DNA of 64,000 nucleotides. It comes from Microbulbifer sp. A4B17. Its GTDB lineage: Bacteria > Pseudomonadota > Gammaproteobacteria > Pseudomonadales > Cellvibrionaceae. This document shows positions 17,035 to 26,416 of the stretch, in pieces (within the stretch, counting starts at the first letter, position 1; each line of letters opens with the position of its first letter). The notes beneath the pieces were generated by a model, which was not told the origin of the DNA, searched no databases, and saw only the letters and a program-made list of their open reading frames with translations. The translations under genes and the position numbers were made by a program. Where the stretch lies: assembly GCF_003076275.1 (NCBI RefSeq), contig NZ_CP029064.1, forward strand, positions 4,444,001 through 4,508,000, in the 5' to 3' direction.

Positions 17035-17481
17035 ATGTCCACCTCCAATAATATCCACCATATACCGACCTTGGCTGCCCTAATGACGCCATTTCCCTAC
17101 CATATCGATATCAATGCCACGGTAGAGGATGCACTGGCAATGATGGAAGAGCATAAGGTGCGCCACCTGCCAGTCACACGGGCTGGCGATTTAGAGACGG
17201 TGATTTCACGCGGGGATATCGAAAGAGCCAATGCCCCTGGACATAGGTTAGAAGAGCAGCAACTTTATGTGCATGACCTATGTGCCAGACGTCCCTTTAT
17301 TGCAGATATCCACGATCCACTGGATAAAATCCTCCTGGCAATGGCAGATACCAGTATTGGCTCCGTACTGGTTATGCGGGAAGGCGAGCTGGTTGGTATT
17401 GTGACAGTCACTGATATTCTGCGCTTTTGTAGTAAATTTATGGCAGAACTGGCCCAGCCAGTAGACGACTCTATCGCCTGA
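17035..17481 (+). CDS. CBS-domain pair protein
   Basis: About 148 residues contain two CBS motifs and little else. The first ends at HKVRHLPVTRAGDLETVISRGD and the second at IGSVLVMREGELVGIVTVTD. The pair forms a Bateman module that binds adenine nucleotides or similar ligands, usually to regulate a partner. I use the ATG at 17035 rather than a TTG at 17002, because the CBS fold begins soon after the ATG. It converges on an SLC13 transporter gene, but there is no direct sign that it regulates that protein. The target is unknown. Confidence 0.8.
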   Translation: MSTSNNIHHIPTLAALMTPFPYHIDINATVEDALAMMEEHKVRHLPVTRAGDLETVISRGDIERANAPGHRLEEQQLYVHDLCARRPFIADIHDPLDKILLAMADTSIGSVLVMREGELVGIVTVTDILRFCSKFMAELAQPVDDSIA

Positions 17482-17492
17482 ACTCATCGCGA

Positions 17493-19334
17493 TTACAGGG
17501 GCCAGACCCAGAGTAACATGGGGATACTCACTACCAATACCAACAACTCGAGAGGTAGCCCCATTCTCCAGTAATCCCCAAATTCAAATCCTCCGGGTCC
17601 AAGGATCAGAGTGTTATTTTGGTGCCCAACTGGTGTCAGGAATGCACAAGAGGCACCAATTGCGACAGCCATCAGGAAACTGTCTGGATTCACTGCCAGC
17701 TGCTCTGCAGTGCTCATCGCAATCGAGCACATCACAGCTGCAGTGGCGACATTATTCATAAAGTCCGACAACGTCATGGTAACCACCAGAATCAGCCCCA
17801 GGGCAAAAACAGCACTCCCCTGCGCCAAAACATCCAGTAAAAACTGCGCCACCAGGTCAGCTGCGCCGGTTGACTCCATCGCATCGGCAACCGTGATCAG
17901 CGTTCCCAATAGAACCACAACGGACCCATCTACTGAGTCATAGACATTTCGCAACGGCACAACCTTCAATGCCATAAAAGCCAGCACACAAGTGGCAAAG
18001 GAGATCGCTGCAGGCAACAAACCAAATGCCGCACCTGCAACAGCAACCATCATAGCCAGTAATGCAATAGCTGCCTTTTCTTTGTTCGGGATGCTGATAT
18101 CCCTTGATGCCAGAGGCACACAACCTTTATTCCGGGAAAAACTGTTCAGGTTTTCATCAGTTCCCATCATTAACAGGGCATCACCGGCGAGTAGTGGCGT
18201 TGAGCGCAAGCGGCGCACCGAACGACGCCCTTGGCGGGAAAGTGCCAGCAAGTGGATCTGATATCTGGCTGCCAGGCGCGAAAACCTTACGGGCCGTCCA
18301 ATTAGAGGGGAATCTGGCATAACCACCAACTCCCTCAACTGCATATCCGTGCGGTCTGTCAGTTTTTTAACTTGGCTTCCCCCTAGGGAATTACTCTCTG
18401 CATCGCCGCCGTCAGTCTGTGTTACCTCGGAAGTTGGATCTGATCCAAGAGCTCCCACCGTTTTCAGGCTGAGATTGGATAAGCAGGTGGCAAGACTCTC
18501 TGGCTCGGCCTCAATTACCAATATGTCGCCACTATTAACTTTGTGCCAGGGCGTCGCAGGAGAAACCCTGGCATCATTGTGTACAACACCCACTATCTGG
18601 GCATCCTCAGTTCCCAGCATCTTGGAGATTTCTCGTAGATTCTTGCCGGCAGCCGCACTTTTTTCCTCGACCAGAGCCTCTGTCAGGTAGGTGCCAGTTT
18701 CAAAAGAAGAAGCTCCCGCCCGGTTACGAACAGGCACCAAACGCCAACCGACAAATGTAATAAATAGAATCCCAGCTATCGCAACCACCAGGCCGACAGG
18801 GGTGAAATCAAACATGCCATAACTACCCGCACCAGAATCGGCACGGAAACCGGATACCACCAAGTTTGGCGGCGTCCCTATCAGGGTCGTCATGCCTCCC
18901 AAAATAGTGCTAAAAGAGAGCGGCATTAGGATTTTTCCCAGTGCCATCTTTTGTTTTTCTGCCATATCAGCAGCTACGGGCATCAATAAAGCCAGAGCAC
19001 CCACATTGTTCATAAAACTGGATAAAAAGGCAGCCAACCCCGTCAATAACAATATGGATATTGAGATATTGCCACTTTTTCTTACCACACGCTGCGCCAG
19101 GGCATCCATTGCCCCCGTATCCTGTAATCCTCTACTCAGAATTAATACACAAGCCACCGTAACCACTGCCGGATGACCGAAACCAATAAAAGCATTTTCA
19201 GGGGGGATCAGCCCAACAAATACACAAACTAATAAGGCTGCCAAAGCAACCATATCATGCCGCCAGCGCCCCCAAATAAAAAGAACGATAGTCACGCTTA
19301 AAATAAGCAGAATAAGGATTTGATCCAATGTCAT
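17493..19334 (-). CDS. SLC13/DASS-type anion permease with two RCK_C (TrkA-C) domains
   Basis: This 613-residue membrane protein has the layout of SLC13-family permeases: about five spans, a first re-entrant motif (SSFMNNVGALALLMP, then GTPPN), a cytoplasmic insert and a second set of spans with DFMNNVATAAV and TPVGHQNN. The insert, about residues 205-415, contains two TrkA-C type regulatory domains (GTYLTEALV...GDILVIEA and LRELVVMPDSPLIG...GDALLMMG). Relatives carry sulfate, di- or tricarboxylates, or other anions; the substrate here is not evident. The gene is probably monocistronic and converges on the CBS gene. Confidence 0.87.
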   Translation of the reverse strand: MTLDQILILLILSVTIVLFIWGRWRHDMVALAALLVCVFVGLIPPENAFIGFGHPAVVTVACVLILSRGLQDTGAMDALAQRVVRKSGNISISILLLTGLAAFLSSFMNNVGALALLMPVAADMAEKQKMALGKILMPLSFSTILGGMTTLIGTPPNLVVSGFRADSGAGSYGMFDFTPVGLVVAIAGILFITFVGWRLVPVRNRAGASSFETGTYLTEALVEEKSAAAGKNLREISKMLGTEDAQIVGVVHNDARVSPATPWHKVNSGDILVIEAEPESLATCLSNLSLKTVGALGSDPTSEVTQTDGGDAESNSLGGSQVKKLTDRTDMQLRELVVMPDSPLIGRPVRFSRLAARYQIHLLALSRQGRRSVRRLRSTPLLAGDALLMMGTDENLNSFSRNKGCVPLASRDISIPNKEKAAIALLAMMVAVAGAAFGLLPAAISFATCVLAFMALKVVPLRNVYDSVDGSVVVLLGTLITVADAMESTGAADLVAQFLLDVLAQGSAVFALGLILVVTMTLSDFMNNVATAAVMCSIAMSTAEQLAVNPDSFLMAVAIGASCAFLTPVGHQNNTLILGPGGFEFGDYWRMGLPLELLVLVVSIPMLLWVWPL

Positions 19335-19563
19335 GAAGGATAATATCCCCGAGAATATGATCTGCGTATATATTCATACGCCTGTCCATTCAGGGTATAC
19401 CCGGAAAACCATTTGGAGTGAAATAACGCGCCATAAGCGCTGATTTTTTTCTAATAAATGATGGGGGTAATATGGTTTAGAGACTAATCAACTGTATATT
19501 TGCCCTCATCCCTGAGGAGTCAATCTTATTTATATAATACGACTACTACGTATAATTCCAACC

Positions 19564-20154
19564 CTAAGAGAAAGTAACAGCACGCTCCTCCATAGGAAAA
19601 AATTCATGTCCCACTTTAATACAAACTTTATTAGTGCTACATGAAAACCAGCCTAAATAGCCAGTCACTTTAATGCTTGAATATGTACCAACCATTTGCT
19701 GCTGTAGACGTTGAGCCCAGGGCCTTAATTTTTTTCCATCATAACCCGAACCACAGGCGCAAACATGCAGGTCAACAAAATTTACGGGTAGACCTTCTTT
19801 TGTGAGAGTAGTAGCCAACTGCTCTGGAGTATAAGTTTTCCACTCTCCCCCTTCCCAGGAAACCGTGCCCCTTTCCACTACTTTTTTCTGCTTGTTGCTG
19901 CCGACTGATCGCTCTGCACCAATCACTTTTCCATCAGCGGCTCCAGTACCATGAGTAACGATATAAAGCGTATCTGCCGCAGTTAATTTACTAAGGCATT
20001 TATCCACCCATCGATACATGGCCTTGCCACATCCAGAGGTTGCTTTATTTGCCAAAATCTGATTTACAGGAATTTTCCAAGCAGCTGCCAGGTCTTTCGC
20101 AAACTCCTGCATCTCCTCACTGTTTACCGGGATATAGATATATTTTTTTGACAT
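19564..20154 (-). CDS. Orphan protein with caspase-like (clan CD) His/Cys signature
   Basis: The 196-residue protein has no signal peptide. Two motifs stand out. A hydrophobic strand ending in His-Gly (LYIVTHG, H68) and a second hydrophobic strand ending in Cys (NFVDLHVCACGSG, C132 or C134) follow the order and spacing of the catalytic dyad in clan CD cysteine peptidases (caspases, RTX CPD/C80 and relatives). Related stand-alone caspase-like or Stv-type domains occur in effector and toxin sets. There is no clear partner gene; the DNA upstream is AT-rich and empty. Family placement and peptidase activity are inference from motif shape. Confidence 0.6.
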   Translation of the reverse strand: MSKKYIYIPVNSEEMQEFAKDLAAAWKIPVNQILANKATSGCGKAMYRWVDKCLSKLTAADTLYIVTHGTGAADGKVIGAERSVGSNKQKKVVERGTVSWEGGEWKTYTPEQLATTLTKEGLPVNFVDLHVCACGSGYDGKKLRPWAQRLQQQMVGTYSSIKVTGYLGWFSCSTNKVCIKVGHEFFPMEERAVTFS

Positions 20155-20821
20155 TTTTTATCAAATTTTCCGTTTTAATTCTTTAACAAGGGGGCAAACT
20201 AAAATCTACCCGCATATATTTCACCCTTGAGGGATCTGAAAAAATGAAAGGCCAGCGAAGAACGTCTTTAAAAGATTATTTTCACCACCAATCTTCCATA
20301 TATGCAAAATAGATCTGTTATAAGAAAAATGGAAAGAGAAATTTTCCCACATCAAAGACGCCTCACAAACCAATAAAAAACAACTTGGGAATCTTATTTC
20401 CTGCACATTTGTTTGATAGCTCGAATTTAATGTTTTTTGGAAAAACCAACACATAGAACCTACTTCAATCCTGATGGATATTCACCAAATGATAAAAAAT
20501 ATATGACCGCATATTAGATACAAGTCAAAAAATAATAAAAAAAGAAGACCAGATAATTTTCCAACAAACTAATGAAATCAAACGGCACACTAAAAAAACT
20601 TAAATAGTGGATAAAGTTGGCCTCCCAAATTAAATACAATCGCCAAGTATTCAATCAAACAAAAATTGCAGTACTTTTAAACATAGAGCTTAAAAATACG
20701 AGCAGCTGACTTATATAGGCAATTCACTTTCTCTGATTTTGTCCATCATCTATAACGCATTTCATTATTAGTAGGCCCCGATATCTAATAGCGTTACAAT
20801 CAAGATCTAAAACCATCAAAA
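20155..20821. other. AT-rich spacer, nothing convincing
   Basis: About 670 bp of AT-rich DNA separate the caspase-like gene from mnmH. A 77-codon minus-strand frame at 20221-20454 exists, but its composition (Phe/Trp/Cys-rich, no motif, no ribosome site) does not look coding. The AT bias is consistent with an H-NS target or an old insertion. Confidence 0.5.
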
Positions 20822-21937
20822 GTGAATTGGAGTATTGTTTTGCGGACAGATACTGCAGATTTTACAAAGCTCTTTTTAGAGGATACTCCCCTCTTGGATG
20901 TGCGCGCACCTGTAGAATTTACCCGTGGCGCATTTCCCTCTGCAGATAACCACCCTCTACTGGATGACTGCCAACGTGAATTAATTGGTACTACATACAA
21001 AAATAATGGACAGCAGGCCGCAATTAATCTGGGATGGGAACTAGCTTCAGAAGAGATACTGGCAACTCGCCTCACTTATTGGAAAAGTTTTATCGATCAC
21101 TACCCTGACGGTTATCTCTACTGTTTTAGGGGAGGGCTGCGCTCGCGCTTCGCACAAAAGTTGCTGCGCGAGGCAGGCATTGACTATCCAATGGTAAAAG
21201 GTGGCTACAAGGCAATGCGTAGTTTTCTGCTGTCAGAGCTGGAAAAGCAGTGTGAAAATCTTCCTCTTATGGTAATCGCAGGACACACGGGAAGCGGTAA
21301 AACAGAGCTGATCAATTTGGTTCAACGATCTGTAGACCTAGAGGGTATCGCTAAACACCGAGGTTCCAGCTTTGGCCGTACCAACAGTCAGCAACCGTCA
21401 CAGATCAATTTTGAAAATAAGCTCAGCATTGATTTACTAAAACTTTCCCAGAGTCCTGGTAGTGTCGTTATCGAGGATGAAAGCCGGTTGATTGGACGCT
21501 GTGCCCTGCCACACGTACTGCAAGCTGCCATGAAAACAGCCCCACGAGTACTCGTTGAGGAACCAGTGGAAGCCCGAGCACAACGTATTGTGCGCGACTA
21601 TATCAGTGAAGGACTCAACCGTTTTACTGGCAGTGAAAAACCCCCTGCAGAAAGTTTGGGGGAAGAACTGCGCTTCAACCTAAATAAAATCCGCAAACGC
21701 TTAGGTGGGCTACGTTACAAGCAGCTGGACGAGGCTCTGAATTCAGCCAACCGTGAACTACTGAAAAGCAATAATAGTGAGGCCTACATTCCGGTAGTGA
21801 TATCACTGCTACAAGACTATTACGATGGTAGCTACGACCACATTATGAAAAAAGCTAACCAAGAAATTTTATTTCGTGGTACTTACAAAGAAGTGCAGCA
21901 GTGGTTAAGTGATAGCAGTCAACTACCGCAAAAATAG
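20822..21937 (+). CDS. mnmH: tRNA 2-selenouridine/geranyl-2-thiouridine synthase
   Basis: This 371-residue protein matches MnmH (SelU/YbbB). The N-terminal rhodanese domain (LLDVRAPVEFTRGAFP, then YCFRGGLRS with active-site Cys101) is followed by a P-loop domain (GHTGSGKTELI, about residue 157) and the IEDESRLIGR block. It replaces sulfur by selenium at the wobble uridine of Lys, Glu and Gln tRNAs, using selenophosphate from SelD through a geranylated intermediate. The start is a GTG at 20822 without a clear ribosome site; an alternative TTG lies six codons in. It ends 11 bp from the convergent SDR gene. The matching SelD is encoded about 8 kb away. Confidence 0.92.
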   Translation: MNWSIVLRTDTADFTKLFLEDTPLLDVRAPVEFTRGAFPSADNHPLLDDCQRELIGTTYKNNGQQAAINLGWELASEEILATRLTYWKSFIDHYPDGYLYCFRGGLRSRFAQKLLREAGIDYPMVKGGYKAMRSFLLSELEKQCENLPLMVIAGHTGSGKTELINLVQRSVDLEGIAKHRGSSFGRTNSQQPSQINFENKLSIDLLKLSQSPGSVVIEDESRLIGRCALPHVLQAAMKTAPRVLVEEPVEARAQRIVRDYISEGLNRFTGSEKPPAESLGEELRFNLNKIRKRLGGLRYKQLDEALNSANRELLKSNNSEAYIPVVISLLQDYYDGSYDHIMKKANQEILFRGTYKEVQQWLSDSSQLPQK

Positions 21938-21948
21938 CATAGCAGTTT

Positions 21949-22878
21949 TCAGGTTTTTGGAATGAGTCGATTGAGCTTAAATCGCCGCATTAAAACCCAA
22001 TCCCTAAAACTGCGCGGCAGCCAGCGGGCCATCCAGGGCAACAGGCTGCTTCGATTGCCAATACGTACCAGGGGGCGGGCACGCTTGCGCAGCAGCTCGC
22101 GCACCAGTTTTTTCGCCAGTGTACTGGCTAGAGTGGCATTTTGCTGGGACTCCTGGGCACGAGCCCTGACAACCTCCTCCTGCCGCTTATACAAGGAATC
22201 GGGAGGTAAAAGACCACGCAGGGAAGTTTCGGCGTGACGCCCAAATTCCGATGCAATCGCACCGGGTTGCACCGTCATTACCCGAATACCAAAGGGTTTT
22301 AGTTCAAGTCGCAAAACATCAGAAATGGAGTGTAGGGCCGCTTTAGAAGCACAATAGGCACCGGAGAAAGGTGTGGGCATTACCCCGGAAACCGAGCCAA
22401 TATTACACACAATTCCGCCCTGCTCCGAACGCATTAAAGGTACACAGGCCCTAATCAGAGCGAGAGGGGCAAATACATTGGTTCGGAACTGCTTTTCCAG
22501 TGCTCGCGTGTCCAGTTCCAGCAGCGGCCCCATCTGACCGTAACCGGCGTTATTGACCAAAATATCGAGACGCCCGTATGCCGCTTTTACTGCGTGAACC
22601 ACTCGATTGATATCCGCCTGGGAATTCACATCCAAGGCCTCTGTTGCAATTCCCAGGTCCGCCAGCTCTTGTAAACTTTCCGGGCGGCGCGCAGTGGCAA
22701 TCACTATGGTTCCCCGGCGATGTAGTGCCAGAGCCAGCTCCCGCCCAATACCACTTGAGCAGCCGGTAATTAAAGCCACTCGATCCGGAACCACATAACC
22801 CCGCCCAATTTGCGCAAGGCTTTCCGCAGCAAAACTTCGATTGGGGGAACGAAATCTGGAAATGGGCGGCTTATCCAC
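21949..22878 (-). CDS. Short-chain dehydrogenase/reductase (SDR)
   Basis: The 309-residue protein is a classical SDR. It has TGCSSGIG for NAD(P) binding (about residue 39), NNAG (about 110), the catalytic Ser in IGSVSG and YCASK (about 174-178). A basic extension of about 30 residues precedes the fold and another of about 60 follows, with LLPWMARWLPRSF, which could touch the membrane. The substrate is unknown. It is the last gene of a minus-strand run in which VOC, DUF2750 and rlmD genes lie 23 to 61 bp apart, so co-transcription is likely. Confidence 0.85.
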   Translation of the reverse strand: MDKPPISRFRSPNRSFAAESLAQIGRGYVVPDRVALITGCSSGIGRELALALHRRGTIVIATARRPESLQELADLGIATEALDVNSQADINRVVHAVKAAYGRLDILVNNAGYGQMGPLLELDTRALEKQFRTNVFAPLALIRACVPLMRSEQGGIVCNIGSVSGVMPTPFSGAYCASKAALHSISDVLRLELKPFGIRVMTVQPGAIASEFGRHAETSLRGLLPPDSLYKRQEEVVRARAQESQQNATLASTLAKKLVRELLRKRARPLVRIGNRSSLLPWMARWLPRSFRDWVLMRRFKLNRLIPKT

Positions 22879-22901
22879 AGGAACTGCTCCGTTTAATGGT
22901 C

Positions 22902-23285
22902 CTATCTCTCAATGGGCGTTTGCAGGTACTCAATCAATCCGAAAACATTGCCATAGGGGTCGAGAAAGCTCGCCATCAGCACACGTCCAGAAACTTCCTC
23001 TATATCCGTGTGCTGCCGCACCCCCATAGTGCCGAGTCGCTCAATCTGCGCGGCCAAATCCAAAACCTGCCAGTAAGCAACTACACCATCGGCCCGGCTG
23101 ATCGCACTGCGCGCATCGGCATTTAATCCGAGCTCGCAATCACCAATACTAAACGCCGCATAGCTATCGCTTTCATAGCTGGGTTTTTGTTCGAGTACCT
23201 GCGTATACCAGGCCACAGCCTCGGTAATGTTGGCAACTCCGTAGACTGTTTTGCGCAAGCCAAGAATCTGCCCCATTTGAGACAC
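22902..23285 (-). CDS. VOC (glyoxalase/bleomycin-resistance fold) protein
   Basis: The 127-residue protein has one VOC domain with two beta-alpha-beta-beta-beta halves: an opening GVANITEAVAWYTQVLEQKP, a central loop, and the ending SFLDPYGNVFGLIEY. VOC proteins use metal-assisted chemistry or simply bind small molecules, and function cannot be read from the fold. It lies 23 bp upstream of the SDR gene on the same strand and may be in one transcript with it. Confidence 0.8.
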   Translation of the reverse strand: MSQMGQILGLRKTVYGVANITEAVAWYTQVLEQKPSYESDSYAAFSIGDCELGLNADARSAISRADGVVAYWQVLDLAAQIERLGTMGVRQHTDIEEVSGRVLMASFLDPYGNVFGLIEYLQTPIER

Positions 23286-23331
23286 CCCGTTGAGTAATTT
23301 TTATCCACTGGGTGAGGCACTATGGCGCAGT

Positions 23332-23700
23332 TTATTGCAGCTCTTGCTCCAACTGCTCCAGCAGGTCCAGGGGCTCCACCTCAACCCCTTCCAGTTCGGC
23401 GTTCCAGTTTATCCCCACCAATAAGACATCTTCATGCATGCCGGTGAGCCAGTCATCCATAAATTCTTCCAGGTCAATTGCCACTGCCTCATAGTCAGCC
23501 CAGTCTCCTTCGCAGTGGTCTTGTGCAAATTCTCTTTGCGACCAAAAGGGCATAACCTCAGTATCGGCCCGCTTTTCAGACTCACAAAGTGCAAAGCCCT
23601 CCTCACCCTGCAGGGCCCAGACGCAGCCTTGGCCGACAGCTTCAGGCAAAAAGCGCGCGCAATTATCTTCAAAATTATCGGTTAGGGTTTCGCTTTGCAT
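23332..23700 (-). CDS. DUF2750 family protein
   Basis: The 122-residue acidic protein matches the DUF2750 pattern. It has an N-terminal helix, CVWALQGEEGFALCES, the PFWSQREFAQ segment, and the ending DWLTGMHEDVLLVGINW. The family has no known function; members are small cytoplasmic proteins common in proteobacteria. It lies between rlmD and the VOC gene on the same strand with short gaps, so it is probably a passenger of that operon. Confidence is good for the family and nil for the role. Confidence 0.78.
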   Translation of the reverse strand: MQSETLTDNFEDNCARFLPEAVGQGCVWALQGEEGFALCESEKRADTEVMPFWSQREFAQDHCEGDWADYEAVAIDLEEFMDDWLTGMHEDVLLVGINWNAELEGVEVEPLDLLEQLEQELQ

Positions 23701-23761
23701 AACAACTTCGCTTAAACGGTTTTACCGCAGTTTACGTTAGTTTTCCCGGCCTCAATAGGCC

Positions 23762-25123
23762 CTAAATTCTGTCGAATACCGCCATCGACTCAACATGATC
23801 GGTATGGGGAAACATATCCATGACACCCGCCTTACTCAACCGGTACCCCAACTTCACCAATTCACCGGCATCCCGAGCCAGGGTGGCAGGGTTACAGGAG
23901 ACGTAGACGATCCTGCTGGCAGAAAATCGCGCCAATCCGCGCACAGCCTCCAGAGCGCCGTCCCTCGGTGGGTCCAACAGGATTTTATCGAAACCTGCTT
24001 CAGCCCAAGGCGCACCTGCCATTTTTTCGTTCAAGTCGGCAGAATAAAAGTAAACATTGTGTAATTGGTTCAAAGCGGCATTGTCCTCGCCCCTTTGAGT
24101 TAAAGCGCCGACACCTTCGACCCCGATCACTTCCGCTGCACGACGCGCCAATGGCAGGGTAAAATTCCCCAGTCCACAAAATAAATCCAATACGCGCTCG
24201 GAGGATTGCGGATCGAGTAACTTAACGGCTCGACTCACCATCTGCCGATTTATCGCAAAATTTACCTGCACAAAATCCTGCGGTTTAAATCTCAGCGTCA
24301 GGTCAAATTCCGGCAACTGATAACTTAGATAAGCAGCTCCTTCTGTCGGCCAGATTCTCTCCAGTGAAGCATCACTGCCACCTTGTATATACAGGTGTAT
24401 ACTAGTACTTTTAGCAAATGCTAACCAGAGCGCCAAGTCCTTATCTGACAGGGGTTTTAAATGGCGGAGCACCAGAGCTGTCACATCATCTCCAACCGCC
24501 ACTTCCAGATGAGAAAAGTTTGCCCGGCCTTCACTTTCGCCAACAAGTTTTTTTAGCGATCCTAAATGTTCAGCAATTTTTGTATGCAGTACCGGGCACT
24601 CATCAATATCTACCAAATCATTGCTGTGCTTTTTTCGAAAACCAAAAAGCAGCTCGCCACCCTGTGACTTTTTTAATTTGCGAATGCCGATACGGGCCTT
24701 GCGCCGATAACCATAGACATCAGCAGTTAACGGCGGCAGTATTTCTTCGGGTTCAATACCGCCAAAACGCAACAACTGATCCAAAAGAACTTTTTGCTTT
24801 TCAATAATTTGTGCCGATGGCTCCAGGTGCTGAACCGAACAGCCTCCACATGAATCCACATAGGCGCACTGCGGCGCGCACCGATCCGTTGAAGCCGATA
24901 GGATTTCCTCAACAATTCCCTCATCAAAACGGCCGCGCCGTGCGGTATAGCGGAATTTAACCTGCTCTCCCGGTAAGGCACTATCAATAAACACCGTTTT
25001 GCCACCTACCCGGGCAATACCGCGCATATCGTGACTAAATTTTTCTATTGTCGCTTCAGCGCGGCTCGGCAAGTTTTTTTTAACCGGCTTGCGGCCAGTA
25101 ATAAAACGGGGCTTCTTACTCAT
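23762..25123 (-). CDS. rlmD: 23S rRNA (uracil1939-C5)-methyltransferase
   Basis: The 453-residue enzyme has an N-terminal TRAM RNA-binding domain (about residues 18-80). It has a [4Fe-4S] cysteine set (C-x3-C-x5-C-x2-C in CAPQCAYVDSCGGC, plus DECPVL later) and a C-terminal SAM methyltransferase with VLDLFCGLGNF, LDPPRDGA and the catalytic cysteine in VSCNPATLARD. It matches RlmD (RumA), which methylates U1939 of 23S rRNA. The nearby YgjP gene ends 42 bp upstream on the same strand. This is a conserved housekeeping gene and the call is firm. Confidence 0.95.
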   Translation of the reverse strand: MSKKPRFITGRKPVKKNLPSRAEATIEKFSHDMRGIARVGGKTVFIDSALPGEQVKFRYTARRGRFDEGIVEEILSASTDRCAPQCAYVDSCGGCSVQHLEPSAQIIEKQKVLLDQLLRFGGIEPEEILPPLTADVYGYRRKARIGIRKLKKSQGGELLFGFRKKHSNDLVDIDECPVLHTKIAEHLGSLKKLVGESEGRANFSHLEVAVGDDVTALVLRHLKPLSDKDLALWLAFAKSTSIHLYIQGGSDASLERIWPTEGAAYLSYQLPEFDLTLRFKPQDFVQVNFAINRQMVSRAVKLLDPQSSERVLDLFCGLGNFTLPLARRAAEVIGVEGVGALTQRGEDNAALNQLHNVYFYSADLNEKMAGAPWAEAGFDKILLDPPRDGALEAVRGLARFSASRIVYVSCNPATLARDAGELVKLGYRLSKAGVMDMFPHTDHVESMAVFDRI

Positions 25124-25164
25124 AATTAATTGGGAGAATTCAGTACAACTAAAGAATAGAAAAG

Positions 25165-25872
25165 TTACAGGATCAGACGGTGACCGTTATCGCGCAACCA
25201 GCGGCGCAACTCTTTAAATCTGGGGCACACACTTTGGACCAAATCCCAGAAAGCGCGGCTGTGGTTATGGTGTTGCAAATGGCAGACTTCGTGAGCCACC
25301 AGGTAATCCACTATAGGCTCAGGAGCGAGACAAACAAGCCAGTTAAACTGCAGCTCACCGCGGATACTACAGTGACCCCACTTGCTTTTGGTGCGACGGA
25401 CTTTTACTGATGAAATACTTAACCCCAGCTGCTCGGCCAATACATGGGATTTTTGCGTTAATAATGCCAATGCTTCCCGCTGGTAAAGGCGTTGTAAAGC
25501 AGTTTGCAGCTGCGTATTATCGGGCTGGCGATAGCGGGTATAGAGCCTGATAGCACCATCGCCAATACCGGCACATTTGCTGCTTGTCGCACGCTGTAAG
25601 GGAAGCTGCTGTCCCAGCCAGGGAAAACTCTCACCAAAGGCGTACTGATATTGCGGCACCTGCGCGGCGCGCCGGTCGGCTGCGAGTAACTGCGCTCTCA
25701 CCCACTGGATATTTTCCTGCAGGAATTCATGCCCGTAGCGCGCTGCGCAACGCTGTGGAATTCGCACTTCCACACCACCGGAAGACAGTACCAGCCCCAG
25801 ACGCTTGCGCCGGCTCGAACGCACCAAGCGATAGGGAATATCTTCAAAAATAAAGTCCTGGGCCTGTTTCAA
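25165..25872 (-). CDS. YgjP-like metallopeptidase domain protein (M48-type)
   Basis: About 235 residues. The C-terminal half carries the zinc-peptidase motif HEVCHLQHHNH (HExxH) with KSKWGHCS before it and FKELRRWL after, as in the YgjP/DUF45 family. The first half is a beta-rich region with basic patches (RSSRRKRLG). I favour the TTG at 25872, because GGAGG lies six bases before it; another TTG at 25896 has no ribosome site. Peptidase activity is predicted, and the substrate and cellular role are unknown. It starts 33 bp after the thioesterase gene stop on the same strand. Confidence 0.82.
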   Translation of the reverse strand: MKQAQDFIFEDIPYRLVRSSRRKRLGLVLSSGGVEVRIPQRCAARYGHEFLQENIQWVRAQLLAADRRAAQVPQYQYAFGESFPWLGQQLPLQRATSSKCAGIGDGAIRLYTRYRQPDNTQLQTALQRLYQREALALLTQKSHVLAEQLGLSISSVKVRRTKSKWGHCSIRGELQFNWLVCLAPEPIVDYLVAHEVCHLQHHNHSRAFWDLVQSVCPRFKELRRWLRDNGHRLIL

Positions 25873-25905
25873 GCGGAACCTCCACTCGCGACCCAAGAGA
25901 TAGTA

Positions 25906-26334
25906 CTAGGCACCATGAGCTACAACGGCCATGGTAATGCGAGAAATACAACTGAGTTTACCATTGGGTGCATAGATCAGAATTTCCCAAACCTGGCTGC
26001 TGCGCCCAATATGCACGGGTTTTGCACGACCACGAACCTCTCCCTCCGGGACAGGGCGCAGATGATTGGCGTTAACTTCCTGACCGACACAATAAAATTT
26101 ATTGGTATCTACTAATAGGTTGGCACCTATGGAACCCAGCGTCTCCGACAATACGACATTGGCACCACCATGCAAAATACCGAAGGGCTGGCGAGTGCGA
26201 TGGTCTACGGGCAAGGTCCCTTCCAGGTAATCATCGCCAATTTCCGTAATTTCCATTCCCAGGTAGCCGGGCATGCACTGGGATATTCCCTGGTTCAGTT
26301 CTTCCAGTGAAGGATCTAAATGCCAAATTGCCAT
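25906..26334 (-). CDS. Hotdog-fold thioesterase (PaaI/YdiI type)
   Basis: The 142-residue protein has the hotdog thioesterase signature FGILHGGANVVLSETLGS, where the HGG loop and the following Glu are catalytic in PaaI/EntH/YdiI enzymes. VGQEVNANHLRPVPEGEVRG and a C-terminal beta hairpin complete the fold. It should hydrolyse an acyl- or aryl-CoA; the menaquinone (MenI) or enterobactin proofreading role of relatives cannot be told apart here. I start at the ATG at 26334 (AAGAGA upstream), not at 26370, which would add 12 basic residues. Confidence 0.85.
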   Translation of the reverse strand: MAIWHLDPSLEELNQGISQCMPGYLGMEITEIGDDYLEGTLPVDHRTRQPFGILHGGANVVLSETLGSIGANLLVDTNKFYCVGQEVNANHLRPVPEGEVRGRAKPVHIGRSSQVWEILIYAPNGKLSCISRITMAVVAHGA

Positions 26335-26416
26335 TACAATAAATCTCTTGTGCGTGTGATACCGGAGCATTAACCCGGACTTCTTTACATATATTCAGGA
26401 CCAACAATTTTTTTAC

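Noticed and set aside
20221..20454. 77-codon minus-strand frame in the AT-rich spacer
   Set aside because: No ribosome site, odd Phe/Cys/Trp composition and no recognisable domain.
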